Shown in pieces: positions 8,534 to 20,339 of a stretch of DNA of 64,000 bases. The stretch covers positions 284,056 through 348,055 of the forward strand of contig NRSV01000039.1 of the NCBI GenBank assembly GCA_002286855.1. Direction: 5' to 3'. A model generated the notes under the pieces. That model was given only the letters and a program-made list of their open reading frames with translations. It was not told the DNA's origin and made no database searches. The stretch comes from Bipolaris cookei (lineage: Eukaryota; Ascomycota; Dothideomycetes; Pleosporales; Pleosporaceae). How positions within the stretch are numbered: the first letter of the stretch is position 1; every line of letters starts with the position of its first letter. The translations under genes were made by a program, and so were the position numbers.

Positions 8534-10637
8534 TTACTCTACACTAGCTATAGATGCGTTATACAACTCACTTGTATCTGATAGAGAATCTTCTTCTACA
8601 TCTTTTTGGCACGTACGGGCGTTATGGCCCACTCTCCCACAGGTTCCACAGTGCCGTTGACCTGGTAGAGCCTTTTCTTGACTACCCCCACCACGCGCCT
8701 TCTTTGATGCCGTACGACCAGTAGCAGCATTTTCAGCTGCCTGCGATGCTCCTGCACCAAAGTCTAGTGTCCCGCCTGTCTGAATTCGCTTTCTTTTACG
8801 CCCTCGGCGCTTTGTTACCTCAGCTAATTGCTCTTCAAGCTCTCGTATGCGGGCCTTCATAAGCACATTCTCATGTAGCATCTCCTCAGCTCCTTTAATA
8901 AGCTTTGAGAAGCCTTCTTGTGCAGCAGTTGGTGATCGTACAAAAGAATCTCTTACAAGCTTCGACTGTGATCCAAATTCGTACGAATTGCTAGGGGTTT
9001 TAGACTCCCAGGGTGTTTCTAGCTGAGCTTCTTGTGGTGGGGTACAAAGGCGTACGTCAAGACGATCAATGACTCTCTGCGCGTTAATAGGAACTAGCCC
9101 TGCTGCCTTAAAGGCTTTTTTGCAGTTATCGAACGTAAATACGTCGCGAAACGCGTCTCGAAAGGCTGGCAGGAAGCGTTCTTTATCAATATGCCAGACG
9201 TGGTGGCGTGCCAAGTCTCGTACGCGTTGGGAGTACTTCTGCTTAAGAGGCGAAAAGCAGACAACGTCAAGCGGCTGAAGTATATGCGATGAATGAGCAG
9301 GCATACAAAGAGTAAGAATCTTCTGTTCAAGACAGTAGTCCTTAAATTCTTGGTTTAGGTGGCTCTCATGGCCGTCAAGAATAAGTAGCCTGTACGACCC
9401 CGCCTGACGCGTCTTTGTATGCTCGTCAAAGTGCTTTAACCACTCAAGACCAAGCGCGTTATTTGTCCAGCCGTTCTGTGATACTGAGAGCTTCCAATCG
9501 TACGGTATATCTACTTCTTCGTACCAAGCAGAGATATGGACGCGTCCCTTGTAGATAATGAATGGCGGAGTAGCATACCCCGCAGCGCAGATGCTCTGAA
9601 TAACTGTAACCCACTCACGATTGCCTGGCTGCGTCAAAGTAGGCCTCGTACGACGCTCTGCGCCTGTAACTACCTTCATTGAGCCAATCACGCCCATCTG
9701 AAAGCCAGTCTCGTCAAAGTTATGGATGTCGTCAGAATGTACTCCATACTTCTCAATTGTCTCTCGTACAAGCTCAAACCACGCGTTAATAACCTCTGGA
9801 TCTTCCTGCTGTATTCTCTGGCGGTCCTTTGCTCGATTGAAAGCTGTTTTAAGCTCGTCCGAACGCGATACAAATCGCTCTGCCCAGTTCTTGCCCAAAG
9901 GTTGGCCATCTCGTACGCGCAGTAGTTTCTCTGCCATATCCGCTACCTCACACAGTCGGGGAGCAAATCCTCGTGAGTCTAGATCAAGAATATATCGTAC
10001 AATTGTTTGCTCTTCAATTATAGTTAGTGTTGTAGATAAGCTACTCAGCTATTCTACTACAGAATCCGGATGCGCAGTCCACACCCGGACTCTGCGATCA
10101 ATCAAGTCTATAGTCGATCTATCAAGACTATAATCGATCAATAGACATCTATCTATGACGCTATAGATTACGCAAGCTACTACTAGATAGACTCTTCTAG
10201 AATCTAATCTAGCTAATGTATATAGTAGTAGGATAGCAAGTAGATAGAAGACAGAGCACTTCACACAAGATCAATTCACACTACCAACGATCAATCAATT
10301 AGTGTTTCTTCCCTAGCACATATCTTCTCTCTCTACAATCTCTCGATCAAGCTGGCTCTGAGTCTACTACGGACAAGTAGAAGGCAGAGACCTCTACCTC
10401 TGAGTCGATAGTAGAACAAGCAGCACCCTACACTTTGACAGTTAGTTTGCGGCAGTTTGGAGATATCTGGGGTCGAAAAGTGATTTTGTTAAGCCGATCA
10501 GAAAGCCGCTGAAAAGGAACGTTGTAGACAGCAGCAGCGCGTCGAATGCTCTTAAACTGGCCCGTACGATAGGCCTGAATAGCAAGAGTAATTTTGCCTT
10601 CTCTCTGAGTTAATGTATATTTACGTAGTTGGGACAT
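8534..10637 (-). pseudogene. pogo/Fot1-type transposase split by a solo LTR
   Basis: The N-terminal part reads from ATG 10637 to about 10441 (helix-turn-helix with LTQREGKITLAI and KSIRRAAAVY). The LTR plus one target duplication (10023-10440) interrupts it, and the rest runs from 10022 to the stop at 8534. Ignoring those 418 bases the frame continues without a shift for 562 codons including the stop. The C-terminal part shows the DDE catalytic region: FDETGFQMG, LILDGHESHLN and HSSHILQPLDV. Near the end come a basic stretch (KRRGRKRKR) and a CCHC zinc knuckle, CGTCGRVGHNARTC. The protein would cut and rejoin element ends at TA sites. As the DNA stands, a downstream ATG (9937) could give only a 467-residue product without the DNA-binding domain. 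Confidence 0.9.
10028..10440. mobile_element. Solo LTR of an LTR retrotransposon, 5-bp target duplication
   Basis: A 413-bp block starting TG and ending CA, flanked by identical GTTAG at 10023-10027 and 10441-10445. It has no coding capacity and is rich in CTA/TAG words. TG...CA ends with a 5-bp duplication are the signature of an LTR; the absence of an internal region implies recombination between two LTRs. The parental element is not in this window. Confidence 0.85.
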
Positions 10638-10856
10638 GTTACTTTGCAAGTGATGTTCGCGATGCCAAGAAAAAGTGTCCGGCTCGGTGGTGTGTCCGGC
10701 TCGGTGGTGCTTTACGTTAGTGCATATTGTAAATCAGCGCTTCATACCAGCAGCAAAACCCCTCCTGCAATTGACTGTTATCTATATGCTATCCCGTGTC
10801 TCGTCAAGCCTAGAGTAGTATCCTTACCCTAAGGTACGTCCCTAAGTGCAGAGATA

Positions 10857-10998
10857 ATGTCCGTCCCAGTGCAGCGAGAAACTCGGTGGGTTGAGAAGAA
10901 ATAATGAGGTACAACACTTTGTTGCAGAACTTGTCATCCGTAAACTATCATCGCCTGTTCTCGGCTCACCGAGTGTCTCGTTGCACAGGGATGGACGT
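10857..10998. mobile_element. MITE, 142 bp, TA-flanked (copy 1)
   Basis: Terminal inverted repeats of about 40 bp: ATGTCCGTCCCAGTGCAGCG at the left and ACGTCCATCCCTGTGCAACG read inward from the right, both followed by GAGA and ACTCGGTG. TA at 10855-10856 and 10999-11000. No coding capacity. A diverged relative lies at 22531-22666, and a terminal remnant at 6106-6122. Confidence 0.8.
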
Positions 10999-11000
10999 TA

Positions 11001-11539
11001 CACTATGTCGTGAGACAGGCTCACGCTCTAGACATCCGGGCATGCTTCTTGTCAAACTTGACGAGGTCTAAAAAAAAAGCTTAAAAACTCTCCATTGACC
11101 ATCTTTTGAGTCGAGTCGTCTCCGACAGGGATTACTGTGGTGTTGGCCTTGGTTATTGATCATCTCGACGGCGTCGTCAATGGACTCTTCAACAGCACCC
11201 CATATCTATTGGGCGTCATGAGGAATAATCGACCAATTCTGAGAGTAGTAGAGTGAGCATAAGGAACGAAGATGGCTTGTCTAGGCTTATAATCCACTCT
11301 AGCGTGGTAGCGAGCATGCCGGGAGCCCTGCATTCAAACCGCGTTTTGATTGGCTTTTTCTTACTAGAAGACGCCCATCCGGCGCTAGCAGGGTGTAGCT
11401 TCGCACATGATCTCGACCCACTTACTTGTTTGTGTTACCCCACAAACGGCAAATTTTGTTCGCGTCATCGCGCTATCATCGAACCGTACTTCTCAACGTC
11501 GTTTTACACTACGTCTACGCTATTTCCATCGTTCTCAAG
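11001..11539. other. Upstream region of the first PigL_N gene; nothing else seen
   Basis: Roughly 540 bases with no recognisable element. The last 100 bases before ATG 11540 should contain the promoter and leader of the PigL_N gene; a weak pyrimidine-rich tract precedes the start. Confidence 0.4.
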
Positions 11540-12783
11540 ATGGCGGATCCAATCAGCGCGGCATCAGCCATTATCACGCTAGTCACCTTCGGTATACAGT
11601 CGAGCTCCATGTTGTATCAGACCTTCAAAGAATTCAACAGTCATCATAAACATGTAAGAGAGCTGAAGACAGAATTGGATACACTGAGTTCAGTATTGGC
11701 GTCTCTACACCAAGCTATCCTGGATAATGAGGCAGACTTCACACTTCTAAAACTTCCTCTCTTTAGATGTGGAAGTGCTTGTATAGAATTCAACAAGGTT
11801 GTCAGAGATGCCACTAAGCAATCTCATGGTTCTCTAGCAAGTTTTCGAGATTGGGCAAAACTGAAATATCTGGGTGACGACATCGACGGGTTCAAAGCCT
11901 TACTGGCTAGTTACAAGTCTACAATCACTATCGCTCTCTGTGATGCGAACTTGTAAGTGAACATTGACATATTACGAACAAGGCTAATCTCTTATGTAAC
12001 AGGCGAAAAGCTACCATCACAGCCAAGGCACTCAACGAATATCAAGAGCTGATAGAAAACACCGTGTCGGATCTCGAAGATAGCCTGCAGAGGATTGACA
12101 GCAAGCTGCAACATCTTGTCGCTGGCGGCTCAAGTGGTTGTCAGACGAACTCCGACCAACAAAAAATCCAGCTCGAGCGTGATAGCATACAGATATGTCT
12201 CGATATATGCGCCGAAATGTCATCGCATATCGAAAAAGGGCAGTCCAACGTGTCTCAAAGCATGCTCACATTCACAGAAGAGTATAACAGTCAGACCGAC
12301 ATTGACAGCTCTGCCAGTTCAGCCCGACGAGCTACAATCACCGTCCTAGACGATTGTAAGGAGAGGCTTGCCTATACATCGTCGCAGCTTAGGATACATC
12401 TTGCGGATGTTCTTCGCCGTTTAGACGCTTTTCAGGGGCAGACCTTTGTTCATCAAAACTCCAACGAACAAGACAAAATGCGAGAAGAAATTAACAGCAT
12501 CAAACGGAGCTTAGCAGTTTGCGCTAAAGCTTCTGAAGACGCATCCGCGGAGCGAGTCAACATGTTCGATGAAGTGTCACTTGGAGAAGATGGTCACCAA
12601 GTTATCGTGTCAACAGTTGGGGATTTGATTAATGCTCGACGAGTTTCGGCTGGTGCAAGGTCTACACAGTTGCTAGGGCAAATGTCTGATTCTACGCTTC
12701 AGGCAATTGGGCAGCGTCAAAGTCATGTCATTTCGAAACAGAACCCATTGCAGCAGGAACATAGCGCATCCTCTAGTAACTAG
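11540..12783 (+). CDS. PigL_N / HeLo-like N-terminal domain protein 1 (397 aa)
   Basis: Two exons, 11540-11952 and 12003-12783, joined by a 50-bp intron (GTAAGT donor, TAACAG acceptor); the joined frame is 398 codons. ATG 11540 was chosen because MADPISAASAIITL is the usual opening of this fungal domain, a hydrophobic first helix. Residues 1-140 then give a helical bundle with a cysteine-bearing LFRCGSAC and a SFRDWAKLKYLGDDIDGF block shared with the two other copies here (13188 and 28748). The rest is a long helical or coiled-coil region with an ICLDICAEM segment and a conserved tail (HQVIVSTVGDLI). In fungi this domain caps STAND/NLR proteins; free-standing forms are related in idea to HeLo/HELLP death effectors. 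No NB-ARC or NACHT is attached. Role in cell death or NLR signalling is inferred from family and from the NLR 3.2 kb downstream. Confidence 0.75.
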
Positions 12784-13187
12784 CGTAGTCCAATTTCCAG
12801 GAAAGACAATATAAGAGTACATAGCTATATGGAACGGAATACGTTCATAAAGAAGACAAGCTAACCGGGCTTCCTGTAAGACCTAAAGAAATAACGACAG
12901 AAGGGTTCCGTCAGTACAGTAAGAGTGAGCAGCTACAGTTAGATGCCGCCTTTAACGCGAAGCAATGGGAGCAGTTCGTTACATAGCTTCCTTGGCATGT
13001 TGAAATAACCGCCGGCCGTCCTAAGCGAGACTAGCAGCGCTTATCCAACCGACGACGCGGACCAATCGATTATGCAGTTCGTACGCCTTGTGACGCGATG
13101 CATTTGATCAAAAGCCTATTTAACCTAACTTCGGTCCCATAGATCATCGTCCAATACGTTCAACTTATCGCCACACCTATCATTGCG
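12784..13187. other. Spacer between tandem PigL_N genes
   Basis: About 400 bases holding the 3' flank of gene 1 and the upstream region of gene 2. No other feature is seen. Confidence 0.4.
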
Positions 13188-14523
13188 ATGGCTGAGCCTA
13201 TAGGCCTTGTTTCCGGTGTCTTGACGTTAGTTATCTTCGCCCACAAATCATACCTTACGCTTTACAAAACGATACAGAGCTTCAAAGCCCATCCTAAGCG
13301 AGTGCGCAATCTCATCGAAGAGCTACCAGCTCGCATTGGCGTTTTAAAATCATTAAGCGACACGATGAAGCTGCACACAGATGTAGATGTCCCCGCACTT
13401 GATCTACCTTTGCGACGATGTGGCAGCGCTTGCGAGGAGTTTTTACAGGAGCTCCAGAAATGTTGATCGCAATCCGGGGGCGATCGACAAAGCTTTCGGG
13501 ACTGGGCCAAGCTGAGGTACTACATGGGTGACGACATCGATGATTTTACGGATTCACTGGCAGCATACAAGTCAACAATCAACATCGCGCTCACAGATAT
13601 GCAGCTGTAAGTTTCATAGCTCTATACCCGACCTCATACGCTAGAAATAACCAATATCCTTTAGTCGCAAGTCTTCCGTTGCTCTAGAGCATCTTGGAGA
13701 CTACAAAGATCTTATCACAACGGCAACAAGCGATCTTGAGGCGCGACTCGAAACTATTGATGGAAAGCTCCAATCTTTAATAGAGCGTACTGCGTCAAGC
13801 TCAGCAACAACAAAACTTCAAAGCTTAAAGGACGAGCGCTCAAGCACACAAAAATGCCTCCTGATTTGCGCTGAGTTCTCTAAGCTTATCCAGAAGCTTC
13901 AATCGTCATCAGCAAAGGATCTTCCCCAAGACTTACATAACATACCCGAGAGGATCACGAGCGATGGCATACGAGAATGCAGGATCAGTATTGAGCAAAC
14001 AACTGCAAGGTTGGAAACCCACATGCAGGATATCTTAGATCGAATCATGGTCAGCTCAACTGTAACAATGCCACAAGAAGATACAAGAAACCTTGCAAGA
14101 TTGCGCGAAGAATGGACAAGCGCTCGTAGATGCAGGGATATTTGTTTCCAAGCAGACCAGCACTTGAAAGAGAACGTAAGCGTTATCGATAACCATGCTA
14201 CAGGCGACGAAGCCGTACAATTTCTGGTATCAAACAGTCAAAAGATAATACATGGCAAGAACCGTGGATACGGGGACCTAATCAAACAACTCGGTGGTCA
14301 TCTCAGCGACCAGTCAATTCAGAAAGTATCTGGAGACTTTTTACAGATGAGTATTCAAAGAACTGGACATGGAAATATAGGTGGCGCGGTATCTGACGCC
14401 AAAGATATGAATGAGAAAGGAATGAACTGGCGGCGAGAATACGGTGGAGGAAGGATACTCAAGTCCCAGCCTGTTGTAAATGACTCAAATGGCCAAGCGG
14501 AACTAGGTAAAGCCAAGTTCTGA
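13188..14523 (+). pseudogene. PigL_N / HeLo-like protein 2, one in-frame TGA
   Basis: Tandem paralogue of the gene at 11540, with the same plan and intron position. Exon 1 is 13188-13606 and exon 2 13665-14523, with a 58-bp intron (GTAAGT donor, TTTAG acceptor). Starts MAEPIGLVSGVLTLVIF; shares LPLRRCGSACEEF and SFRDWAKLRYYMGDDIDDF. The only break is TGA at 13464-13466 (codon 93); on both sides the same frame is open and homologous, giving 425 codons with that one stop. CGA (Arg) to TGA is the likely change. If the stop is real, only a 92-residue N-terminal piece is made unless there is readthrough; a base-calling error is the other possibility. The C-terminal tail is longer and more Gly/Asn-rich than in copy 1 (for example TGHGNIGGAVSDAKD). 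Confidence 0.75.
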
Positions 14524-14617
14524 CGCTTGATAACGATGTCGTTCCACAAGCTTAGAGCAAGTTGCAGGACCTGCACCTCGGGTCATACAAATTTGCACTA
14601 ACTAGTGAATGTGTATA

Positions 14618-14965
14618 CTAGACGTCAAGCTTCTTCATCCTCTGCGCAGCCTCTGCCTCAAGCCTATGCTGCAACCCTCGTACATACCCAATGAATCCAT
14701 CCAAACCCTCTGGCCTTGTTTCCTTTGGAGTCTGGTCTTCAACGTCTTCCATCAGTTCTTGTACTTCAGCACTACTTGAAATCACATTCTTGGTCTAGTC
14801 TTCGACCGCTTTGGATTGTCGGTCAAGATACCCTTTGATGGTGTGAATCGCTCTTGTTGCCTTTTCCTCACAATCAATACCTTTCAATCCTTTGAGAACA
14901 GTGTTGACAATCTTCATAGCGACTTCAAACTTAGTGTGCGATAGACTGACTAGCAGCGAGTGGGT
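14618..14965 (-). pseudogene. C-terminal fragment of an unrecognised host gene
   Basis: On the minus strand a 115-codon stretch reads as good coding sequence (helical, charged: KGLKGIDCEEKATRAIHTIK, later GYVRGLQHRLEAEAAQRMKK) and ends at TAG 14618-14620. One TAG in frame lies at 14795-14797; CAG (Gln) is the probable ancestor. The 5' side runs into a LINE 3' end at about 14979, so the gene seems to have been cut by that insertion. I do not recognise the family; the amphipathic character suggests a coiled coil. Confidence 0.5.
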
Positions 14966-14978
14966 TGTAGCTAGAGCA

Positions 14979-15162
14979 TGTGGCCTAGCTACCCTACATC
15001 TCCTCCTGTTACCAAACCGCTCTTTAGCACCAGGAATCTAGAAAGCTAGCAACAGCTACGCTATACATCACCAAGTCCCGATTTATGGATGATTGCCCCA
15101 TAGAACGGACTTCGACCAAAGTCTTATATGGCTACGAGCTACATAAATTATAATGGAACAAT
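14979..15162 (+). mobile_element. Tad1-like LINE, 3' untranslated fragment (copy C)
   Basis: Aligns with the 3' untranslated ends of the other LINE copies: CCTACATCTC, CTGTTACCAAAC, CTCTTTAGCACCAGG, then ACGGACTTCGACCAAAGTC and a tail ATAATGGAACAATTAAC. Diverged from copies D and E, hence older. No coding part remains. Confidence 0.75.
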
Positions 15163-16015
15163 TAACAATAAGGATAAGGATACCACACATCAGAGCAACC
15201 GAACTACGTTTCTTATCCTTAAGTAGCAGTACGCGTGCTCCAACACTAATTACAAGGATTTTGATATTAGCTTATATTGGCTTCAGCGTAACTATACTTA
15301 ACCCTAAAACTAAAGGGGCAGATAGAGGTAAGCGGCGAGCGCTAATCTGCAATGGGTTCGGGATGGACAAGACTCTGAGATTGCTGAAGTTTTGCTTCGT
15401 GAATAGCGTCATGTTTTATCGTCTTTACGCATCAAATAGATGCGTAATTCGAGATGTTACAGGCCGGTGTCAAGGCTGTTATTGCTGTGTTGCTTCGTGT
15501 TCTAGCCCGCAATGAGGCAGCGACACAATCCTTGTGGCGAGCATATCTGTCTTTGCACGAAACAACACCTTACAGATATTCTAATGTACCTCTAAAGTAA
15601 AGAAAGATCCGTAGATAGTATTCCATGCACAATTAAATTGCGTCTTTAGTACAGGAGTCGCTTCTCGATCTGTAATATGGTGGCTATCGCACGGTCATGC
15701 AGTCAGCCCTGCCCAGCCAGCCTCGCGTCACTGCGCAGGCGGGCTGCGCCTTCTGCCCTATATGTTAGAGATGCAGCCTGGCCAACGTCTGACTTGCTAC
15801 ACTACAGCCTCTAGATGTCAGTCCTCTTCACCATTGACTTAATCAGCCGTTACTTGACGTTCGCAACAAACCCGACAGCTACGATCTCTGCCCCGCGCCA
15901 ATAAGCCCCTAGCCGCGAGCCCTTACGTACGTAGCCGCCATCGATTCCTTTAGCCTGTTTCGAAGCTCCGACACTCGCCCCTACCGTTCGAACATATAGA
16001 CAAATACACAACCCG
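15163..16015. other. No supported gene; upstream region of the HET-NACHT-ANK gene
   Basis: About 850 bases. A frame of 120 codons crosses the LINE tail at 15153-15515 but has no recognisable domain, so it is not called. The stretch just before 16016 presumably holds the NLR promoter; no specific site could be defined. Confidence 0.4.
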
Positions 16016-19000
16016 ATGCGGCTGCTGTATACTGCAAGCGATGGGAGGTTCAAATGGACTGAGGACTTAGCTGTGGATAAGATCCCCCCTTATGCGATCC
16101 TGTCGCACACCTGGAAGGAAGAACAGGAGGTGACATTTGCCGACCTAAGGGAGCTAGACAACGCAGCAGGTGTCAAAGCACAAAACAAGGAGGGGTATCA
16201 GAAGCTTCTCTTCTGCGCGCAACAGGCCAAACAGGACGGTCTGGACTACTTCTGGGTGGACACCTGCTGTATCGATAAGGCAAACAATACGGAATTTTCT
16301 AAAGCGATCAACTCTATGTTTCGCTGGTACCAGAATGCTAAGAGATGTTATGTCTTCCTTTCGGACGTCGAGAATAACACTTTGGAAGGTGATGGGGAGC
16401 TAGTGTTCAGGAAGAGTAGGTGGTTCAACCGAGGCTGGACGCTCCAGGAACTTCTTGCTCCCCACTCTGTTGAGTTCTTCTCGCAACATAGAACGCGGTT
16501 AGGCGATAAGGAGTCGCTTAAGCACATTATATGCGAGATTACAGGGATCCCTCTTGAAGCTCTGTCAGGGAGCAATTTGTCCGAGTTTGACGTTGCTGAA
16601 CGTTTCTCTTGGGCAGCGAATCGGCAGACAACAGAGGAAGAAGACGGAGCGTATTGTCTATTTGGCATATTTGACGTCCACCTACCACTCATCTATGGCG
16701 AAGGCAAAGCAAACGCACTCGAGCGGCTGAGGAATGCGGCCATCCTCAAACATAAAGGCCGCAGCCATAACCAAGAAGAAAGGCTTGGCAAAATCTGTAG
16801 CTGGCTTTCGGCTCCTGACCCATCCACAAACTACCATAAAGCGCAGAAGCAGCGGCAGGCTGAGACTGGACTCTGGCTGCTGGACAGTGCATGTTTCGCT
16901 CAATGGAAGACAAGTGCAGCGTCGCGACTATGGCTGTATGGGATCCCGGGATGTGGAAAGACCATCCTAAGCTCTACAGCTATCGAGAACCTGCTACAGC
17001 ACTGCGACAGTGATGCTAGTATGGTGACGGCATACTTCTACTTCGACTTTAACGATACACAGAAGCAGGACCCAGAGTTAATGCTCCGCTCGTTGCTCTG
17101 CCAGCTCGTGCAGCGTTCAGTTACGATACATAAAGGCGTCGACGCATTGTTTTCGGCTTGTGAAAACGGACGCCGACAGCCATCACTGCATGCGCTTCTC
17201 GAACTAACACCACAAGTGATGCGAGAGTTCACACATGCCTACATTGTTCTTGATGCACTTGACGAATGCACACAACGCCAAGAATTAATAGACATGCTTG
17301 AGACGGTAGCTGCGTGGCAGCTTGATAACGTACATCTACTTATGACTAGCCGGAAAGAGCGGGATATTGAGAGTTCTTTAGAGAGTTATATCAAGGAAAA
17401 AGACACAATCTGTCTTGAAAGGGACGTCGTAGATAGTGACATACAACGATACGTTCGACAAAGGCTATCCAACGATAGGACCCTAGCAAAATGGAACAAA
17501 GAGACTGATATTAGGGAAGAGATTGAGGATGCACTAATGCATGGAGCTCGTGGCATGTATGTGTGGACGCCCAGCGACTGAGAGCTCAAGCTGACAATAG
17601 CGTAGGTTCCGATGGGCAGTGTGTCAGCTTGACACGTTAGCGCAGTGTCGCAATCGAGCGATGCTACGCAAGTCGTTGGCCACCTTGCCGCAAACGCTAG
17701 ACCAGACGTACGATCGCATTCTCGTTGCTATAAGCGAACAAGATCGCGACTTTGCAATGCGCATCCTGCAGTGGTTAACGTTTTCTGCGCGGCCGATGTT
17801 AGTCGAAGAGATTGCTGAGGTCGTCGCTATCGACGTGGCGCGCGAGCCAGCGTTTGACCGCGATGAAGTTCTGGAAGACCCGCTCGAAGCGCTGAACATC
17901 TGCTCTAGTCTTGTCACAATTACGATAAACAAGGCGAAAGGAAGAACAAAATCTGCACGAATCATCGCTCTGGCACACTATTCTGTCCAGGAATACCTTG
18001 TGTCTGACAGAATCAAGCAGGGTCCAGCCAAGCGATACAACATGCATGCAGCCCAATGCCATGGAATGATGGTGGAAAGTTGTTTAAAATATGTGCTACA
18101 ATTACAGCACCCATTCTCGATGAAATTCATTCGAACATCGGTGCTGGCACTATATGCAGCAAAGTTCTGGATCAGTCATCTTCGACAAACAGGAGAGGAC
18201 ATGGAAAGATTGAGTCAGTCAGCGATGGGTCTCCTGTCGACCGAAAATCCCGCATACCTCACCTGGATCCAATTGTACGACCCGGAGAGTCCTTCGGCGC
18301 GTGCAGATCTGAGTAGAGGCTCAGAAAGCATAACAGCACCGCTTTACTACGCAGCACTTTTAGGCCTGGATACAATTACGAGGCTGTTACTGGACCAGGG
18401 CGCCGAGGTCAACACACGAGGCGGGCGCTACGGCAACGCACTACATGCAGCTTCACTTAGAGGTCACAAGCAGGTAGTTCAGATGTTGCTCAAAGCAGGT
18501 GCTGATATTCATGCACAGAGTGGAGATTACGGCGACCCACTGCAGGCAGCTTCATACGAAGGCCACGAGTTGATAGTCAAGATGCTACTCGAAAACAAGG
18601 CCGACGTCAACGCGCAAGGTGGTAGATATGGCAATGCGCTCCAATCAGCTTCAGCTGCAGGTCATCAGGCGATAGTACAGCTGCTCCTTGATAATGGTGC
18701 TGATGCCAACAAGCAGGGCGGTCTCTATAGCAACGCTCTTAATGCGGCTGCAGCTAAGAACCATGTAGCCATTGTCGAGCTCTTGTTCAAGAGCACCGCT
18801 GATGCCTTACGACACGATAACCAGAGGAAAAGCGTTTTGCATCATGCCACCAACAGCGCGGATTGTAAACTCAGTCTTGCCGAGCTTCTACTCTCGAAAG
18901 GCGCTCCGGCGAACACAACCGACGTCGATAACATGACTCCAATACATTATAGCGTCAAGTTCGGCCACGAATCTATAGTAGAATTGCTTCTTGACAATGG

Positions 19001-20339
19001 TCTGTCTATTGATGCTCGTGTCTATCGAAAGTCGTGGTCTCGGAACAGTGCGAATACTGACACTTCCTGCTGGTTGTCAGTTCCGGAGTCCGAGCCCAAC
19101 AGTTCGTGCATTCCAGCTGGTCTCACTCCCTTGCACTTTGCGGCCTTGACTGGGAATTCAACCATGACTAAGTTTCTCCTAGAGCGTGGCGCTGATCCGA
19201 ACGCTTTGTCGGAATACAATGAGTCCCCGATGCATCTCACGTTGCGTAAAACCCTGCTTGGACCAGAATATAACGATGATTGGACCGACCCGCACTGCAG
19301 GGCAGAAAGCATGTGGGACTTTGTGGACTTTGAAGAAGACGACTTGGATGCAATTTCTGCAAAAATAACAATGCATCGCGAAGGCGTGCTCGATGCTCTA
19401 CTTGCAGGTGACAGAACCAGCGTGACGATCAGAGACTGTCAGCATGAGCACATTTTGCACTGCGTTAAGTATGGAAAACCTGGAAGTGTGTCAGTGGTTG
19501 AGAAACTAGTGTCTAGAGGAGCAAACCCATTCGAACGAAACTTGAAGCAGCAGAACGCACTGCATCTCGCCAGCCGGGCTGGTGACGAAGACGCGGTCAC
19601 TTTTCTACTTTCCTTAGGACTTGATCCGGCGCTGACTGACAACGATGGACTCAATGCTCTTCACCATGCTGCATGCAGTAGAAATCACGAAACAATTGCT
19701 GTCCTTTTGAGAAAATCTACGACAACAAGACTTAGCTTAGTAGCGTCGAACGACGCTCGTGGTAGAAATTCGCTCCACCACCTGTTGTCCACAGCCTCTA
19801 TGGTTCACATTGAGACAGTGCAGTTGCTGCTTGATATGGGGGTGGATGGTTCGGCCCTAGACGCATCTGGGCTTTCACCATTGGTAAGCTACCTTGAAGA
19901 GTATGGGCTAGCAATAGACGCCAAAATCTGCCATTTGATGCTTTCGGTCAAAGGAAACTCTTTGTTTGTCGATAAAAACGGACAAAACCTAGGACACTTG
20001 TACGCTTCAACGCTGGAGTGCGAAGTTCAAATTTTGGAGATTCTAAGGCAACACGGTGTCGATATGGCACAGAAAGATTTACAGGGCAGGACAATTTTAC
20101 ACTGTTCTGCGATGAGCGGATCCCTTACCGAAGAATCTCTCAATTATCTTCTTTATCATGTTGGTGTTGAGATGAATGCAGAAGACGCATCTGGAAAAAC
20201 AGCGCTGCAGCATGCAGCAGAGATGGCATCGCAAGAGCATGATTCGATGATCTATGATGAAGAGCGCTGGGAGAGAAGTAGACGGCTTCTGTTGGAATCA
20301 GATGTTACTCAAGCAACTTCCATAGCTATATTGAGCTAG
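16016..20339 (+). CDS. HET-NACHT-ankyrin NLR (heterokaryon-incompatibility type), 1424 aa
   Basis: Exon 1 is 16016-17556 and exon 2 17606-20339, with a 49-bp intron (GTATGT donor, GCTGAC branch, GCGTAG acceptor); joining restores MFRWAVCQLD across the splice. Residues 1-250 are a HET domain: AILSHTWKEE (27-36), YFWVDTCCIDK (78-88) and RGWTLQELLAP (139-149). Residues 300-520 are a NACHT-type NTPase with Walker A GIPGCGKT (309-316) and Walker B VLDALDE (411-417); a winged-helix-like linker follows (LPQTLDQTYDRIL). From about 758 to 1410 there are ankyrin repeats, including near-identical units GGRYGNALxAAS that suggest recent repeat turnover. In fungi this architecture (HET-D/E-like, with ankyrin in place of WD repeats) senses non-self or cellular change and triggers cell death through HET. 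No break was found, so it appears intact, unlike several neighbours. Confidence 0.93.

Larger units (their letters stand above)
8451..10717 (-). mobile_element. pogo/Fot1-type DNA transposon, copy 2 (complete ends)
   Basis: Terminal inverted repeats of about 65-70 bp begin ACGTAAAGCACCACCGAG at 8451 and, on the other strand, at 10717. Each contains a 17-bp unit (CACCACCGAGCCGGACA) repeated in tandem, then CTTTTTCTTGGCATC. TA dinucleotides flank both ends (8449-8450, 10718-10719), the standard target duplication for Tc1/mariner/pogo elements. The single gene is on the minus strand. A 413-bp solo LTR has been inserted into it, so this copy is not autonomous. Confidence 0.95.

Noticed and set aside
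14355..14530. Amyloid-type motif (GHGNIGGAVSD) in the PigL_N 2 tail
   Set aside because: It is Gly/Asn-rich but fits none of the sigma, HET-s or PP motifs well enough to claim; no matching motif was seen at the NLR N-terminus.
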